DNA from: Agarophyton chilense
Taxonomy: Eukaryota > Rhodophyta > Florideophyceae > Gracilariales > Gracilariaceae
DNA length: 64,000 bases
Reading direction: 5' to 3'
NCBI GenBank assembly: GCA_030374765.1
Contig: JARGXX010000001.1
Coordinates: forward strand, 1,116,001-1,180,000
Shown: positions 29,853 through 39,534 of the stretch, piece by piece
Numbering within the stretch: position 1 is the first letter of the stretch
Layout of the letters: each line of letters opens with the position of its first letter
Program-made: the position numbers and the translations under genes
The notes under the pieces: generated by a model
Seen by the model: the letters and a program-made list of their open reading frames with translations, nothing else
Told to the model about the DNA's origin: nothing
The model's database searches: none

Positions 29853-32146
29853 ATGGTTGGCAACTCCGTCGACCAAAACGGCGTCGAACACGGCCATTTC
29901 GGCTGGCAACCTTGCGGGTCCGTTACTCACCCACGACTTCTCCGCTACATCTCTTCCGCGATTTCACTCGGAGCTGACTATCGCCGCTCGTCTCTTCATG
30001 CAATTCTTGCGCGCTTCCGCCATACGCGTGTGTGCCGCTTGCTTGTCCGATTTGTACGCGTAGCCTCACCATTGTTACCAAGGACGGCAATAATGTCTTA
30101 CAATGCGTTGCGGACGCTGAAAACGTTTATAATCTTCAAGTCAGTCTTAGTCGCGAGCTCGCCTGGGATGCTGCAAAGGTATGGGCCACTAATCCTGTTT
30201 TTCCCTGCCTCGCCTACTCTACAACGCTTTGGAATCTAGTCTCGCACATACTAACTCTTGCATTCGTGTTCGTCTGTTTTGAACTGCTGGCAAAATAGAA
30301 CTCGTGGAGATGGCACAAAACCTGGAGAGTCCCGGACTGTTTGGTCACAGCTGATACCGGAGCTCTTTACGGCGTCGGTGATCTCGAGGCCCACCTATCG
30401 GTCGTCTGTCAAGGCGAGAAGCCTCACCAACTTCAAGAAGCGGGCGTACAATCCCTGGATCGTTCCCAACCTTACGCATCTCTTCAGCTCGTTGACGGCC
30501 GTTGCCGCTTCTCGCGTTTGCGCCTTGTTGGGACTACCAGCACCTTTGGCGGACGTTTGTTTCATTTCGTAGTCAGCATAATTCGTCGTGAAGGTGATAA
30601 CATCACAGCAATTGCCAGCGTGATTTCAACCGCTTTCGCTGTTTATTCGCGCAAGAATGCCGACAAGAAGCGCAAAATTGTCGACCGCGAAGCCATGATG
30701 TCGGGACGATGGTCAGAGGGATATTCATTTATTCCGTTCGACCCAAAGGAGCTTGATAGGAAATTTATCAAGAAGGCAGTCAACTCTCAAGGCGTCATGG
30801 TCGAAAAAGAAATTACAAATTCTTGGGAAGGATTGCTGGCCTACTTTCAGGCTCCTAATATTCGCTTCAAGATTCGACATCCTCTATTCCTCGCCATCCG
30901 CTTCAGCAATGTCTTGGTGATTCTCCGCGACTCATTGCGCTTTCCGCAGGAAAGCGAGGAAGCGCTTCGATCCTTCATCTGTAGCTGCGGTTTCCCCCTG
31001 AACTGCAAACGAGATCCTGCCGTGAAGATTGGGCATGGCGAGTTCCTGCCACCGTGGCTAATCGCCTTCAGAAATTCGGCTATGAAAATTTGTAGCTCTG
31101 AAGTACTACAGAAACTGTCTGACCTAATGAAGGTGGTCAAAGGTCCCGCCCTCGGCTTTGTTCCAGATGACTCATTACTACCACAACGTTATTCTCCAAC
31201 CTTCGATGTTGCAAGCCTTGGCCAGTTGTACTCAAAGCTTTATGCAATTGAGTTTGCCTCCAGCCTGGGAGAGAAATCAAACGGAAACACGCACAGCAGT
31301 AACGCGACAAAGAAAGCGAAGACAAAACTGGAGCCCGTAGAATCAGATACCCTCCTAGGTTATCACCCATGTGGCACTCCAATATATGCTCCGGAGACTA
31401 GCAGGGTCAGGTCAACTGTCTCTCACGCTGGGGAGAGTTCCACCTCGTCGCGAGGACCATCACAGCAGATGCGCACGTCATTTGAAAGCTACTTCATTTC
31501 ACTGCATGGCGAGCTACGAATGCTATTGCAAAAGGTTGTCGAACTTGTTTCGCAGTGCGTAACAGATCCGCAGAAGGCGGACAAGGAAACATTGAGAAAA
31601 GCATATGAAGATTTCACTGAGGCCCTATCAGTTCACGCTTATGTCGAGGAACATGTGATGTTCAAAAAACTTTCCGATCGAGTTCCAAGGGTTACAGAAT
31701 CATATTCGGTAGATCACTGGCTAGAAAAGGGGAAAATGGATGAGATTGCAAATATCATGAGAGACATGGAACCGCAGAAGATTGCAGATCTTTTCCTCAA
31801 GATATCAGAACTGGCTGCAGTGCACAAAGTTCATATGGACAAAGAAGAATTTCACCTTCTTCCTTACTTTTTGGATCATTTCAGTGACGACGAGATAATC
31901 GACCTGATCAGACAATCCCAAGATACGTTTCACCAATACTTTGCAAACTCGAGAAAAGGAGGCGACAGAAGAATAAGCTTAATGAATCCAAGACATCAGA
32001 AAGCTATAGAGAAAGCTATGGAAGCTGCTGGGATTCCCGTTCAACCGGACGAGCCAGCCGTTGATCCGCCTGAACAAATCAATGACCACTGTTTCAACGA
32101 GAACACGGATGAAGTATTGGCGCTCATAGATGAAATGTACCGGTGA
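29853..32146 (+). CDS. Protein with novel N-terminal region and C-terminal hemerythrin (HHE) domain
   Basis: The main exon is 30299-32146. It joins in phase 0 to 30064-30178 across a 120-bp intron (GTATGG...AAAATAG). A first exon 29853-29917 (MVGNSVDQNGVEHGHFGWQP) is proposed with a weak GTCCGT donor. The product would be about 675 aa. Residues of about 60-170 look beta-rich (DGRCRFSRLRLVGTTSTFGG, LFHFVVSIIRR) and belong to no family I recognise. A helical middle and a Ser-rich linker follow. The C-terminal 190 residues carry all HHE iron ligands: SLHGELRML, VHAYVEEHVMF, VDHWLEKGKMD and HKVHMDKEEFHLLPYF. HHE domains bind di-iron and sense oxygen, iron or redox state (bacterial, FBXL5 and plant BRUTUS examples). 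A regulatory iron or oxygen sensor is an inference. Confidence 0.72.
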
Positions 32147-33401
32147 TCCAAGCCCCTGTGTGAGGCTGAGGAACGCAATGCGGGCTTGTAAATCTATTGA
32201 AGTTGAGAAGACATCACTGTTGAAACTTTTGTGGTGTTCCTGAGCTATTCACATCTTTCCCCGTCACACTTGTTTGTGCGCTCACTCTGACTTTCTTGTT
32301 TGTCGTACAACCCTGAAGACGTTCGAGCACTGCTTGTGCTCACCGTGTAAAGAAGATCCAGCTACCCTTTTATCCTCGCCAGGGAACTGTTTTTCGTGTG
32401 TTCACCAAAAATCATCCACCCCGTCCTGAATTGCGAAAGCGTTTGATGTTGCTCCCCGAGAAAGTTGGCTTTTTTCTGGTCTCTGAGATACCGCACATAC
32501 GGTAGACATGCTGTACAACATGAATATAGCTACATTCTGATAATTAATGTCAAGAGTTCACTTCGCAGTTGTACGTGCGCCTCTTTAACACGAGAGCGTG
32601 TATTTAGAACAGAGTTGGTGTCGAGGGCTACGGAGTCATTCCGACGTTTTTTGCTAGATATGATGATTAGTCGTTTTTAAAAAAGCATTTCTTCTTTGCA
32701 GATTAACACCTCGTCTGTGGACGATTGTTAATTCGCCGAGAAGGAAGTCTTGGTCTTCGGCCTTAAAAGACGCTGCGCGCCTCAGCCGCATTTGTTCGCC
32801 TGAACTTCAAAAGACGTGTTTTGAAAGCATCACGCATGTTTACCGATGTTTAAGTTCCTTCTACAAAATGTGCTGCCTCATGCAAAACCAAATTGGCTGA
32901 ATGATACGGTTCGGGGGGTTTCCTCATGCAGATTTAGACTACCCCGGGGGTGACACTGTCTGTAGGGGTTGTTTGCACCTGTCACCCCCAGGGTAGTCTA
33001 ATCGTCTAAAAGAAGTCACCCCGAGAATCGCACAATCTCCGAACCAAGTTTTTCTCATTGAGATGTGATACTAAAAGGTATTGCAGCGCATATGCAACTG
33101 AGCCCCGCAGTTTTTATTGGCAACTATTCCATCGTCATGTACGCCATATATTTTCACTCCTAGCCTGAATAACACGCTCTGAATGCTGCTGTTCCACAAT
33201 TTTCTCTTCGTACTTCGGAAAACGAACGGTATCATTACGTATCTTTACCAAACGTTGCCTACTAATATTCTACTATTGGGGAATGCAAACAGATCTCGTT
33301 TTCTCACCCCTTGCCATGACGATACACACATAGAAATCACCGCCAACTGCGAAGCTTTTCTTTCGATCAAAAACTCGTTGCTCCATCACGCTGGCTCGAA
33401 G
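32147..33401. other. Intergenic region with a foldback element
   Basis: The 3' region of the hemerythrin-domain gene and the 5' region of BioF. The open frame from 33183 into BioF is probably leader. The only structured feature is the inverted repeat at 32911-33030. I see no gene. Confidence 0.45.
32911..33030. repeat. Foldback (inverted-repeat) element
   Basis: The inner arms TTAGACTACCCCGGGGGTGA+CA (32934-32955) and its complement at 32980-33001 are 22 nt with one mismatch around a 24-nt loop. The complementarity continues imperfectly outward (TCGGGG...TTAGAC against TCTAA...CCCCGA) to about 32911 and 33030. It could be a MITE-like or foldback transposon, or a hairpin RNA source. No target-site duplication is clear. 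Confidence 0.6.
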
Positions 33402-34622
33402 ATGAACGGGATACAAGAAAGAATCCAGCACGTGCTCGACGTCAGAAAGCGCAGAGGCGCTCTCCGTCAACCCCGTCTTCCTCTTTCCGCAGCCAGCGAC
33501 TTCTCATCCAACGATTACTTGGGCTTATCACGCAACCCTTTATGCCAAGGCTTTGTCAAGCAGTTCATCGCAGAACATCCTCGATGTATTTCTACAGGTT
33601 CAACTGGGTCACGCTTATTATCGGGACATTCAAAAGATATTGAGATATTCGAAAACGCAGCAGCTTCATTCCACCACGCGGAAGATGCCTTGCTTTTCAA
33701 TTCTGGGTACAATGCCAACATATCTCTTCTTTCGACTGTTCCATCTGCGGAAGATGCCATCGTATACGATCAATTCATTCATGCTTCCGTACATGACGGT
33801 ATGCGGATGAGTCGGGCTCGCGCGAACTTATTCTCATTCCGACACAATGACGTAGAGGCTTTGCGCGCAGAGATTCGAATCGCGGCCTCCAAGGTTAAGG
33901 GAAGTATTCTTGTGTGTGTAGAGTCGGTGTACTCTATGGATGGCGATGTAGCCCCCATTTTGCACATACTTCACGCTTTGGATTCTTTACAACATGAGCT
34001 TATCAGGGAGATTTACCTCGTGGTAGACGAAGCGCACTCCGGCGGCCTGTATGGGCCCAACGGGGAAGGTTTGTGCGTGCATCTTAACTTGGCAGGTCAT
34101 CGAAAGCTTTTTGCCAGAGTTGTAACATACGGGAAAGCGTTTGCTGCTCATGGTGCTGTTGTGTTGGGATCATCAACCCTAAAGCTATTCTTGATAAACT
34201 ATGCCCGTCCTCTCATTTATTCCACTACCCTATCCCCGCACAATGTCGTTGCTCTACAGGCTGTTTACGCGTTCATGAAATCCTCCGACTCTCAAAAAGC
34301 TAGAACGCGTCTCTGGAACCTGGTTGATCATTTCTATCAGTGCACGCGTGAATGTCTTCCCCACGAGGCTGTTCTTCATCACAAGCTCAGAACCCCTATC
34401 GGAGGGATCATGATAGCTGGCAATATGAAATGCGTCCGAATCGCGCATAAGTTGATTGATAGAGGATTCGATGTGTATCCTATCCGATCCCCGACGGTTC
34501 CGCAAGGTCAAGAAAGGATACGAATAATCATTCACGCGCACAATAACCACGAAGAAATCGAAAGACTCGTGAACGCCATTGCTCAAGCTTTGGAAGACGA
34601 GAATGCTCGCCCCAAACTCTGA
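33402..34622 (+). CDS. 8-amino-7-oxononanoate synthase-like PLP enzyme (BioF family)
   Basis: An alpha-oxoamine synthase, which joins an acyl-CoA and an amino acid using pyridoxal phosphate. BioF makes 8-amino-7-oxononanoate for biotin. It is 406 aa from the ATG at 33402 (MNGIQERIQHVLDVRKRRG); the frame extends to 33183 with a possible leader. Motifs are FSSNDYLGLSRNP, STGSTGSRLLSGH, LLFNSGYNANIS, HASVHDGMRMS, the PLP Asp in YLVVDEAHSGGLYGPNG and the Schiff-base Lys in TYGKAFAAHGAVV. KBL and serine palmitoyltransferase are relatives, but length and motifs favour BioF. If the open upstream frame is used it may target an organelle. It ends 7 bp from the stop of the convergent TatD gene. Confidence 0.85.
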   Translation: MNGIQERIQHVLDVRKRRGALRQPRLPLSAASDFSSNDYLGLSRNPLCQGFVKQFIAEHPRCISTGSTGSRLLSGHSKDIEIFENAAASFHHAEDALLFNSGYNANISLLSTVPSAEDAIVYDQFIHASVHDGMRMSRARANLFSFRHNDVEALRAEIRIAASKVKGSILVCVESVYSMDGDVAPILHILHALDSLQHELIREIYLVVDEAHSGGLYGPNGEGLCVHLNLAGHRKLFARVVTYGKAFAAHGAVVLGSSTLKLFLINYARPLIYSTTLSPHNVVALQAVYAFMKSSDSQKARTRLWNLVDHFYQCTRECLPHEAVLHHKLRTPIGGIMIAGNMKCVRIAHKLIDRGFDVYPIRSPTVPQGQERIRIIIHAHNNHEEIERLVNAIAQALEDENARPKL

Positions 34623-34629
34623 TACTACC

Positions 34630-35583
34630 TCAAGTGGCCGACGTTGACGAGACCGCACCAATGCTCAGGTCATATGGAGATAACCCCATGTTTTGTTCTT
34701 CATCGGGAAAAAACACCTTCATTGTATTGTTAAACGCTGCTCTCGCCAACTCTTCCTCATCAATTCCTTTTTCGGCAGCTACTACCTCACAAACCTGTCG
34801 TATCATACAGGGCTCCGACCGACCTTTGACCAGTGATTCCGGAGAAAACTTCTTCTTATCTTTCGCGGGCCATCTGCTCTTGACATGAGATACACCAGCA
34901 TGAGTGGAACGGATTTCACAATATGGACAATCAGTTTCCAACATGATTCTATCCAGAGGAACAGCAGATGCCACTTTCAGATTTTCACTAGTCTTCAGAG
35001 AGCACCCATTTATGCCAACATATAAATCAAGGTCGACGTAGGACTGCATTTCACGCATAGTTCCCGTAAAAGAATGCACTACCCCGGTTGTAAATCTTGA
35101 TCGATGCTCTGTAATAACTCGTAGGAAATCACCACGAGTGTTGCGATCATGGAAGAACATCGGCAGTCCAGTTGCTTCAGCTAACGAAAATTGTGCTCTA
35201 AACCCTGGCACTTGCTGTTCTTCTGAACAAAATTTCGTACGATCATAATCTAGTCCGCATTCTCCCACCGCAACTATTTTCTTCCCGCCATTTGTTATAA
35301 CTTGCAAGAGCTGATCGCAATATTTTACAGGGTCAGTCCCCATCTCCCCAACCCGAGTTGGGTGCACTCCAACTGTTGAAAACAAATAGGGATTGCGTTT
35401 GCACATCTGTAGGGCTTCGATAGATTGGGACAAGGTTCCGGCGGTGACCATTGTTCTCACTACTCCAGCGGAAGCTGCTCGAGAAAGAACCGAACTCAAA
35501 TCCGGGGGATGACGATTTGATCCATTGTAGTTGCCAGCAAACATAGTATCCGTTAGGTTTGCGGCTATATCAATGAAATGCAT
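34630..35583 (-). CDS. TatD-family deoxyribonuclease (TATDN1-like)
   Basis: A metal-dependent TIM-barrel nuclease of the TatD family, linked to DNA fragmentation and repair. It is 317 aa from the ATG at 35583, which aligns with the usual start (MHFIDIAANLTDTMF); an ATG at 35655 would add 24 residues. Motifs are TVGVHPTRV, AVGECGLDYDR (catalytic Glu), FHDRNTRGDFL, VVHSFTGTMREMQSY, LYVGINGCSLKT and MLETDCPYCEIR (metal Asp). Eukaryotic TATDN1 proteins share the Asn in place of the first His of HxH. No intron. The 620 bp upstream shows no other gene. Confidence 0.92.
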   Translation of the reverse strand: MHFIDIAANLTDTMFAGNYNGSNRHPPDLSSVLSRAASAGVVRTMVTAGTLSQSIEALQMCKRNPYLFSTVGVHPTRVGEMGTDPVKYCDQLLQVITNGGKKIVAVGECGLDYDRTKFCSEEQQVPGFRAQFSLAEATGLPMFFHDRNTRGDFLRVITEHRSRFTTGVVHSFTGTMREMQSYVDLDLYVGINGCSLKTSENLKVASAVPLDRIMLETDCPYCEIRSTHAGVSHVKSRWPAKDKKKFSPESLVKGRSEPCMIRQVCEVVAAEKGIDEEELARAAFNNTMKVFFPDEEQNMGLSPYDLSIGAVSSTSAT

Positions 35584-36206
35584 AATGCTCTTCCTCTGTG
35601 ATTTAGATGTGCAGTTGGAAACGGATGGGTACGATTGAGTGAGACCCAATCTCATGAAGTGTGCAGTTGGCTAGTAGTGTGGTGGGAACGGGGCTTCAAA
35701 ACAAACCACAACAAGCAATATGTCAAAATACACGAGAGAAAGGGTATTGTCTCGGGCGCGTACCATTGTATTTGACTTGTTTTTTTCAAGTTGCTCTTTA
35801 GTCATCGAGATTCTTTGTGGTGAAAGCTTGTCAAAACGCATCCATCTTCTGGCCGAATAGGATGACGTCGAGGTTCAAGAAGGACGCGCGAAGTAATGGT
35901 ACACGGAATTTGAATGAAGGAGGGATACAAAGACTGTCAGACATCATTGTCTGCAGTCGAACAATGTACCGAGTATCCTAGGGATAGCACGAATAGTTCG
36001 TTCCGCTCGGCTCATTTTTATCTGATACAGCTAAGTCGAAGATCCCTCTTTAACTTAGGCAAGCTCCCGTTTTGCTTTAAGATCTCTATCAATTGAACAA
36101 CATGGACGTTAAAATTTCAACAGCTCCACACCCTCGATGGCTTTGAAGTGTGTCAAATACGAGCTTGTCTTTCTACGAGGGAGTTGTCATCCCTAACCCG
36201 TTGATT
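35584..36206. other. Gap without a supported gene
   Basis: The region between two minus-strand genes holds the TatD promoter and the 3' region of the Snapin-like gene. Only short frames are seen. Confidence 0.45.
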
Positions 36207-36740
36207 CTAGTCGCTTACCGACTCATTGGCCTGTTGTCGAGGAGGATCCTCCCAGAAAGGAGTGTCATTTACGAGCGTTTCATCTGTCGAATGATCAGCA
36301 TGGCTTTGAGGTGGCAGCCTTTCAGATTCTTCATTCCTCCGTCGCCGAGGCAGATCTTCCCAGTAAGGAGTATCGGGTACTTCCGTCTCCTCCTTCAAAT
36401 TATCAACAGGATTCTTGAGCTCCAACCTGTCACATTCTTCATATGTTTTCAGTCGACCGAGGCGTCCACGAATGGTCGTCAGCTTTGTTTTCGTCCTTCC
36501 CAAACACTGCCGAGTCTGTTCCATTAATTCACTTGTGTGTGGATCTAGAGTGACTGTTTCCAGTATATTTGTTATTCGCTCCATTTCATTGTCGAGACTC
36601 AACAGCTCAGATTCTAATGATGACTGTGAATCGTTGAGGTTGTTAATAGATGATTGTGTGTGTTCTGCGACAGCTGCCGAAGCCGTTCGGATGAGTTGAA
36701 GAACTGAACTTTGCAATGCTGTGTCCCCGACCTGGGCCAT
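36207..36740 (-). CDS. Snapin-like coiled-coil protein (BLOC-1/BORC subunit candidate)
   Basis: A 177-aa protein from the ATG at 36740 (MAQVGDTALQSSVLQLI). Residues 30-110 follow Snapin closely in pattern: NNLNDSQSSLESELLSLDNE, ITNILETVTLDPHT (Snapin has ALDLDPYV at this point), then RTKTKLTTIRGRLGRLK. Snapin is shared by BLOC-1 and BORC, which act in lysosome-related organelle and lysosome positioning. The C-terminal 70 residues are an unusual tail with a duplicated motif, PDTPYWEDLPRRRR and NDTPFWEDPPRQQ. No intron. The match is by pattern and conserved LDP, so it is moderate. Divergent from the J-domain gene with about 630 bp between starts, a gap in which nothing else is seen. Confidence 0.55.
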   Translation of the reverse strand: MAQVGDTALQSSVLQLIRTASAAVAEHTQSSINNLNDSQSSLESELLSLDNEMERITNILETVTLDPHTSELMEQTRQCLGRTKTKLTTIRGRLGRLKTYEECDRLELKNPVDNLKEETEVPDTPYWEDLPRRRRNEESERLPPQSHADHSTDETLVNDTPFWEDPPRQQANESVSD

Positions 36741-37372
36741 TGTGCAAGAATGCAAGACTATCACTGTGATATCAAAAACAAGTTTTTCCTTCGTCGATGG
36801 CTTTCAAATCGGCTGCGAAAAGCTACAAATGGATTTGATACTGCTTTCCATGTCCCTGTGTATCAGCGGCTTCTAATTTATATATGATGACAAGCGTTCA
36901 TCGCAACTACCAGTTGGTTGCAAGGGGTGTTCGAGAGATGAACAGGGCAATTTCCTTTCACTTCTCTCTAGTAGCACATTCTGTGTGGGGTACATTGTTG
37001 GCCAGGAAAACATATCACGGCCAACTTCTCAAAAAACGCTTTTGAGTAATTCCCCGCCCTGCGTACTGCAAATATCTAATGCCCCGAAGAACTTCACAAA
37101 ACGTAGCGAAACACAAAACCGAATGAACAATCATGAAAATCATCACCAGAATTTGTTTTTGCATGCTGTTTGTAGGGACGGTCCTCTCTCTAGAGGGTCG
37201 CCAACTTCTCACCATGCCCGAATCGTAGTTCACTACAAGACATTACGTGCGAGCCGAAGCTGTACATATATCTCTAGAAGCTATTTCACGCCTGAAGAGA
37301 ACTGAAGAAAATCGTGCCGCTCTCTGAACTGTTGCGTGGAAGTGGCTGACAGAATTTGTCGGGTGAGCGAAA

Positions 37373-38114
37373 ATGCAAAGACCCCCAAAATGTCCTTGGA
37401 CTATTCTAGGCGTGAAAAAGAGTGCTTCCGCGGAACAAATACGCGATGCATATCGGAAAATGGCACTGAAGTACGTTGCGAACATGTGCTTCACAAATCT
37501 CAACAACAGCACCGATTGTCTTTCCGTTGACTTTTACATAAACACTAACACTTTTAGACAGGTATCACCCGGACATGAACAAAGGTTGCAAAGTATCTGG
37601 TCGACTGTTTCAAGAAGCTAAGGAAGCGTTTGAAGAACTGAAAGAAAAAAGAAGGCCCTCGAACATTGGGAACCTATACCAAACTTACCGAAGTAATTCA
37701 GAATACGCACGTTATCGATACACTGACACCAGAAGAAGGACATCGACTGGGGATCAGTTCTATGGGTTCAGACGTGATAAAGCTGGGAAGGGAGGTTTTA
37801 AAGGTAACTATGAATCTGGATATCAGGCAAATGAATGGGTTCGACGAAGTGCAGACAATCAGGCGTTTTCGTCGATGCAACGGCGTCTACGAATTCTCGA
37901 ACGTACTGGAGTTGGTGCGGCAGTCTTGATCTTTGGAGTAGCTCTCTCTTTTGCGGCGGTGGGCACTGAAGCAGTATGGAAAGCTAGCAATAAGGGGAAG
38001 TCTTTCGATGATCTTGTAAGGGATTTAGACAAACGAGATTCGAGCAAGGAAAGAAGTGGGCGCAGAAGAAAGATGACAAATGTTATGAGCGATATTGAAA
38101 GCAAGCCTCCGTAA
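37373..38114 (+). CDS. J-domain (DnaJ-like) protein with a membrane segment
   Basis: J proteins stimulate Hsp70 ATPase. Exon 1 (37373-37470) and exon 2 (37562-38114) are separated by a 91-bp intron (GTACGT...TTTTAGACAG). The split codon restores RKMALK-YHPDMNKG, including the essential HPD. The product is 216 aa: J domain at residues 6-70 (CPWTILGVKKSASAEQIRDA, FQEAKEAFEELKEKRRP), a Tyr/Arg-rich linker, one hydrophobic helix (GVGAAVLIFGVALSFAAVG) and a short basic tail. A C-terminal-anchored position in a mitochondrial or ER membrane is likely; which one is not clear. Convergent with the small secreted protein gene. Confidence 0.85.
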
Positions 38115-38317
38115 CACCTAGGCACGTAAACGTTTTTGGAACCGTGAATACTCAAAGTCTCCTCGAAGCACTCTTCAAAAGGCGTCAACTGATACCCACC
38201 CGTAATCTGCTCAAATTCTTGAAGTGGAACAGCCCCTTTTGGTGACATCCAATGAGTCCACCTCGTTTGCGACGAAGTCGGCAATCCAATTTGTGATGAA
38301 AGATAGGGGACTGCCAT

Positions 38318-38626
38318 TTACACCCCAACGATTTCGGAGTCCGCTTCACAAGATTTAACCCCGTTCAGGGTTTTAATGATATCACATGTATGCCTCTCGC
38401 CTTTGATAATGATAGCGTAAATATGATGATGTATACTCTCAACACGACCAGACCAGTCATTAGAAACACTCGATGCTCGATCTCTAACCTCCATTGCCAC
38501 GCGGGAAGGATCGAAGTTCTGGTGTACAGAAGCGATAAAAGTAGAGTATCCTTCTGGTGGTTTAGTGGTAGCCTTACAAATCACAAATACGGCGATGAGT
38601 TGCCAAAGCGTAGTAAAGAGTCTCAT
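38318..38626 (-). CDS. Small secreted protein, I9-inhibitor-like (copy B)
   Basis: A 102-aa paralogue of the gene at 9700-10020. The start at 38626 gives a signal peptide (MRLFTTLWQLIAVFVICKAT); the frame is open to 38794 but the internal ATG fits the paralogue. Shared landmarks are STFIASV, PSRVAMEV, SNDWSGRVESIHH, IYAIIIKG, TCDII and VKSCEADSE. The two conserved cysteines may pair. The predicted order of strands and helices is that of a subtilisin propeptide or I9 inhibitor with no protease attached. Its TAA is followed at once by an in-frame ATG that opens a further 152 codons, which run antisense into the J-domain gene. Confidence 0.75.
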   Translation of the reverse strand: MRLFTTLWQLIAVFVICKATTKPPEGYSTFIASVHQNFDPSRVAMEVRDRASSVSNDWSGRVESIHHHIYAIIIKGERHTCDIIKTLNGVKSCEADSEIVGV

Positions 38627-39138
38627 GACGTTATAAATATTCAACCAAGACAGGGCAAGAAAAAGAAGAGTGATCAGCGAAGTGGTACGCAATAGATGGG
38701 GCAAGATCAACGGAAAAGTATTTAAGGCTCCCTGGCTTGTGCAAAAGAATAAACGTAGACGAAGCCTTGGCTTTGTGAAGTATATGGAGACCACTGTCTA
38801 CATACCCTAGAATCAACGAAGCATTCGTCAGTGTAGGGCTTGGGGCTGACAAAACTGCAGTTGCCAGCGTTATGTGTTGGCCTTAGTGGCGGAAGAACGT
38901 TTCTTGTAACAGAAACGTCCTGTACTACATTGTAAGTGATCTAATGCACCTATAAAGAGAGAAAACAAGAGATATGATTGCTTCCTTTCAATCAAATCAG
39001 CGATGCATATCCTAAGCATCTCAGAGATATGGGGATGAGAGGTTGTTCTATCTCCTTCCCTCCCCCCCCCTCAACCTCCCCCCTCCCGTTCTCTCTCTCT
39101 CCCCCCAAAAACCTATGAAACTTTCCTTCTTATCATAG

Positions 39139-39534
39139 CCAGTATTTGCAACAGCTGTTGGCAAGTCGAATGATCGCTTGGGCGTGTTGAAGGACATCCG
39201 GGGGTCCGGCGTATTGCCGCAGGTAAGCCCCTGCCAACCAGGCGCGTATTTGTGACTGGCTTTTCCACCTTCTGCTGAGTTGTTAGTCATAGTTTGGCTT
39301 ATGAAAGTAGCCTTTATTGTCCCATTTTAGACAAACACAAGGTTTACAGACTTCCAAGAAAGAGTTTTGGGTAGCCAGCACTTCCTCAAAAAAGATGATA
39401 AAATAGCTAGTCACAACTACGACCCAGCTATGCGGGCAACCTATCTAAAGATGCCTTCTTCTTCTTCGATACTGAAGAGTTTCTACGGAGTGAAATCATC
39501 GAAGAGTGGCAGAAGACATTGTTCTGCCGATTGA
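39139..39534 (+). CDS. Candidate 3' exons of an unrecognised small gene
   Basis: Two coding-like segments on the plus strand join in phase 0. Exon A is 39139-39222 (28 codons, PVFATAVGKSNDRLGVLKDI then RGSGVLPQ), preceded by a long pyrimidine tract ending ATCATAG. Exon B is 39331-39534 (67 codons and TGA: FTDFQERVLGSQHFLKKDDK, ASHNYDPAMRATYLKMPSS, SILKSFYGVKSSKSG), preceded by CCCATTTTAG. The intron donor is GTAAGC. No 5' exon with an ATG was found: the best upstream donor (GTAAGT at 38932) does not give an open phase. A minus-strand frame (39048-39290) overlaps exon A and is the competing reading. Family unknown. Confidence 0.38.

Noticed and set aside
29338..30239. Frames of 60-200 codons on both strands
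   Set aside because: They overlap each other and reflect GC- and C/T-rich promoter DNA; only the segments compatible with splicing into the hemerythrin gene were kept.
37015..37233. 72-codon minus-strand frame with a hydrophobic start
   Set aside because: It could be a small secreted peptide, but there is no paralogue or family support and it sits in a promoter region.
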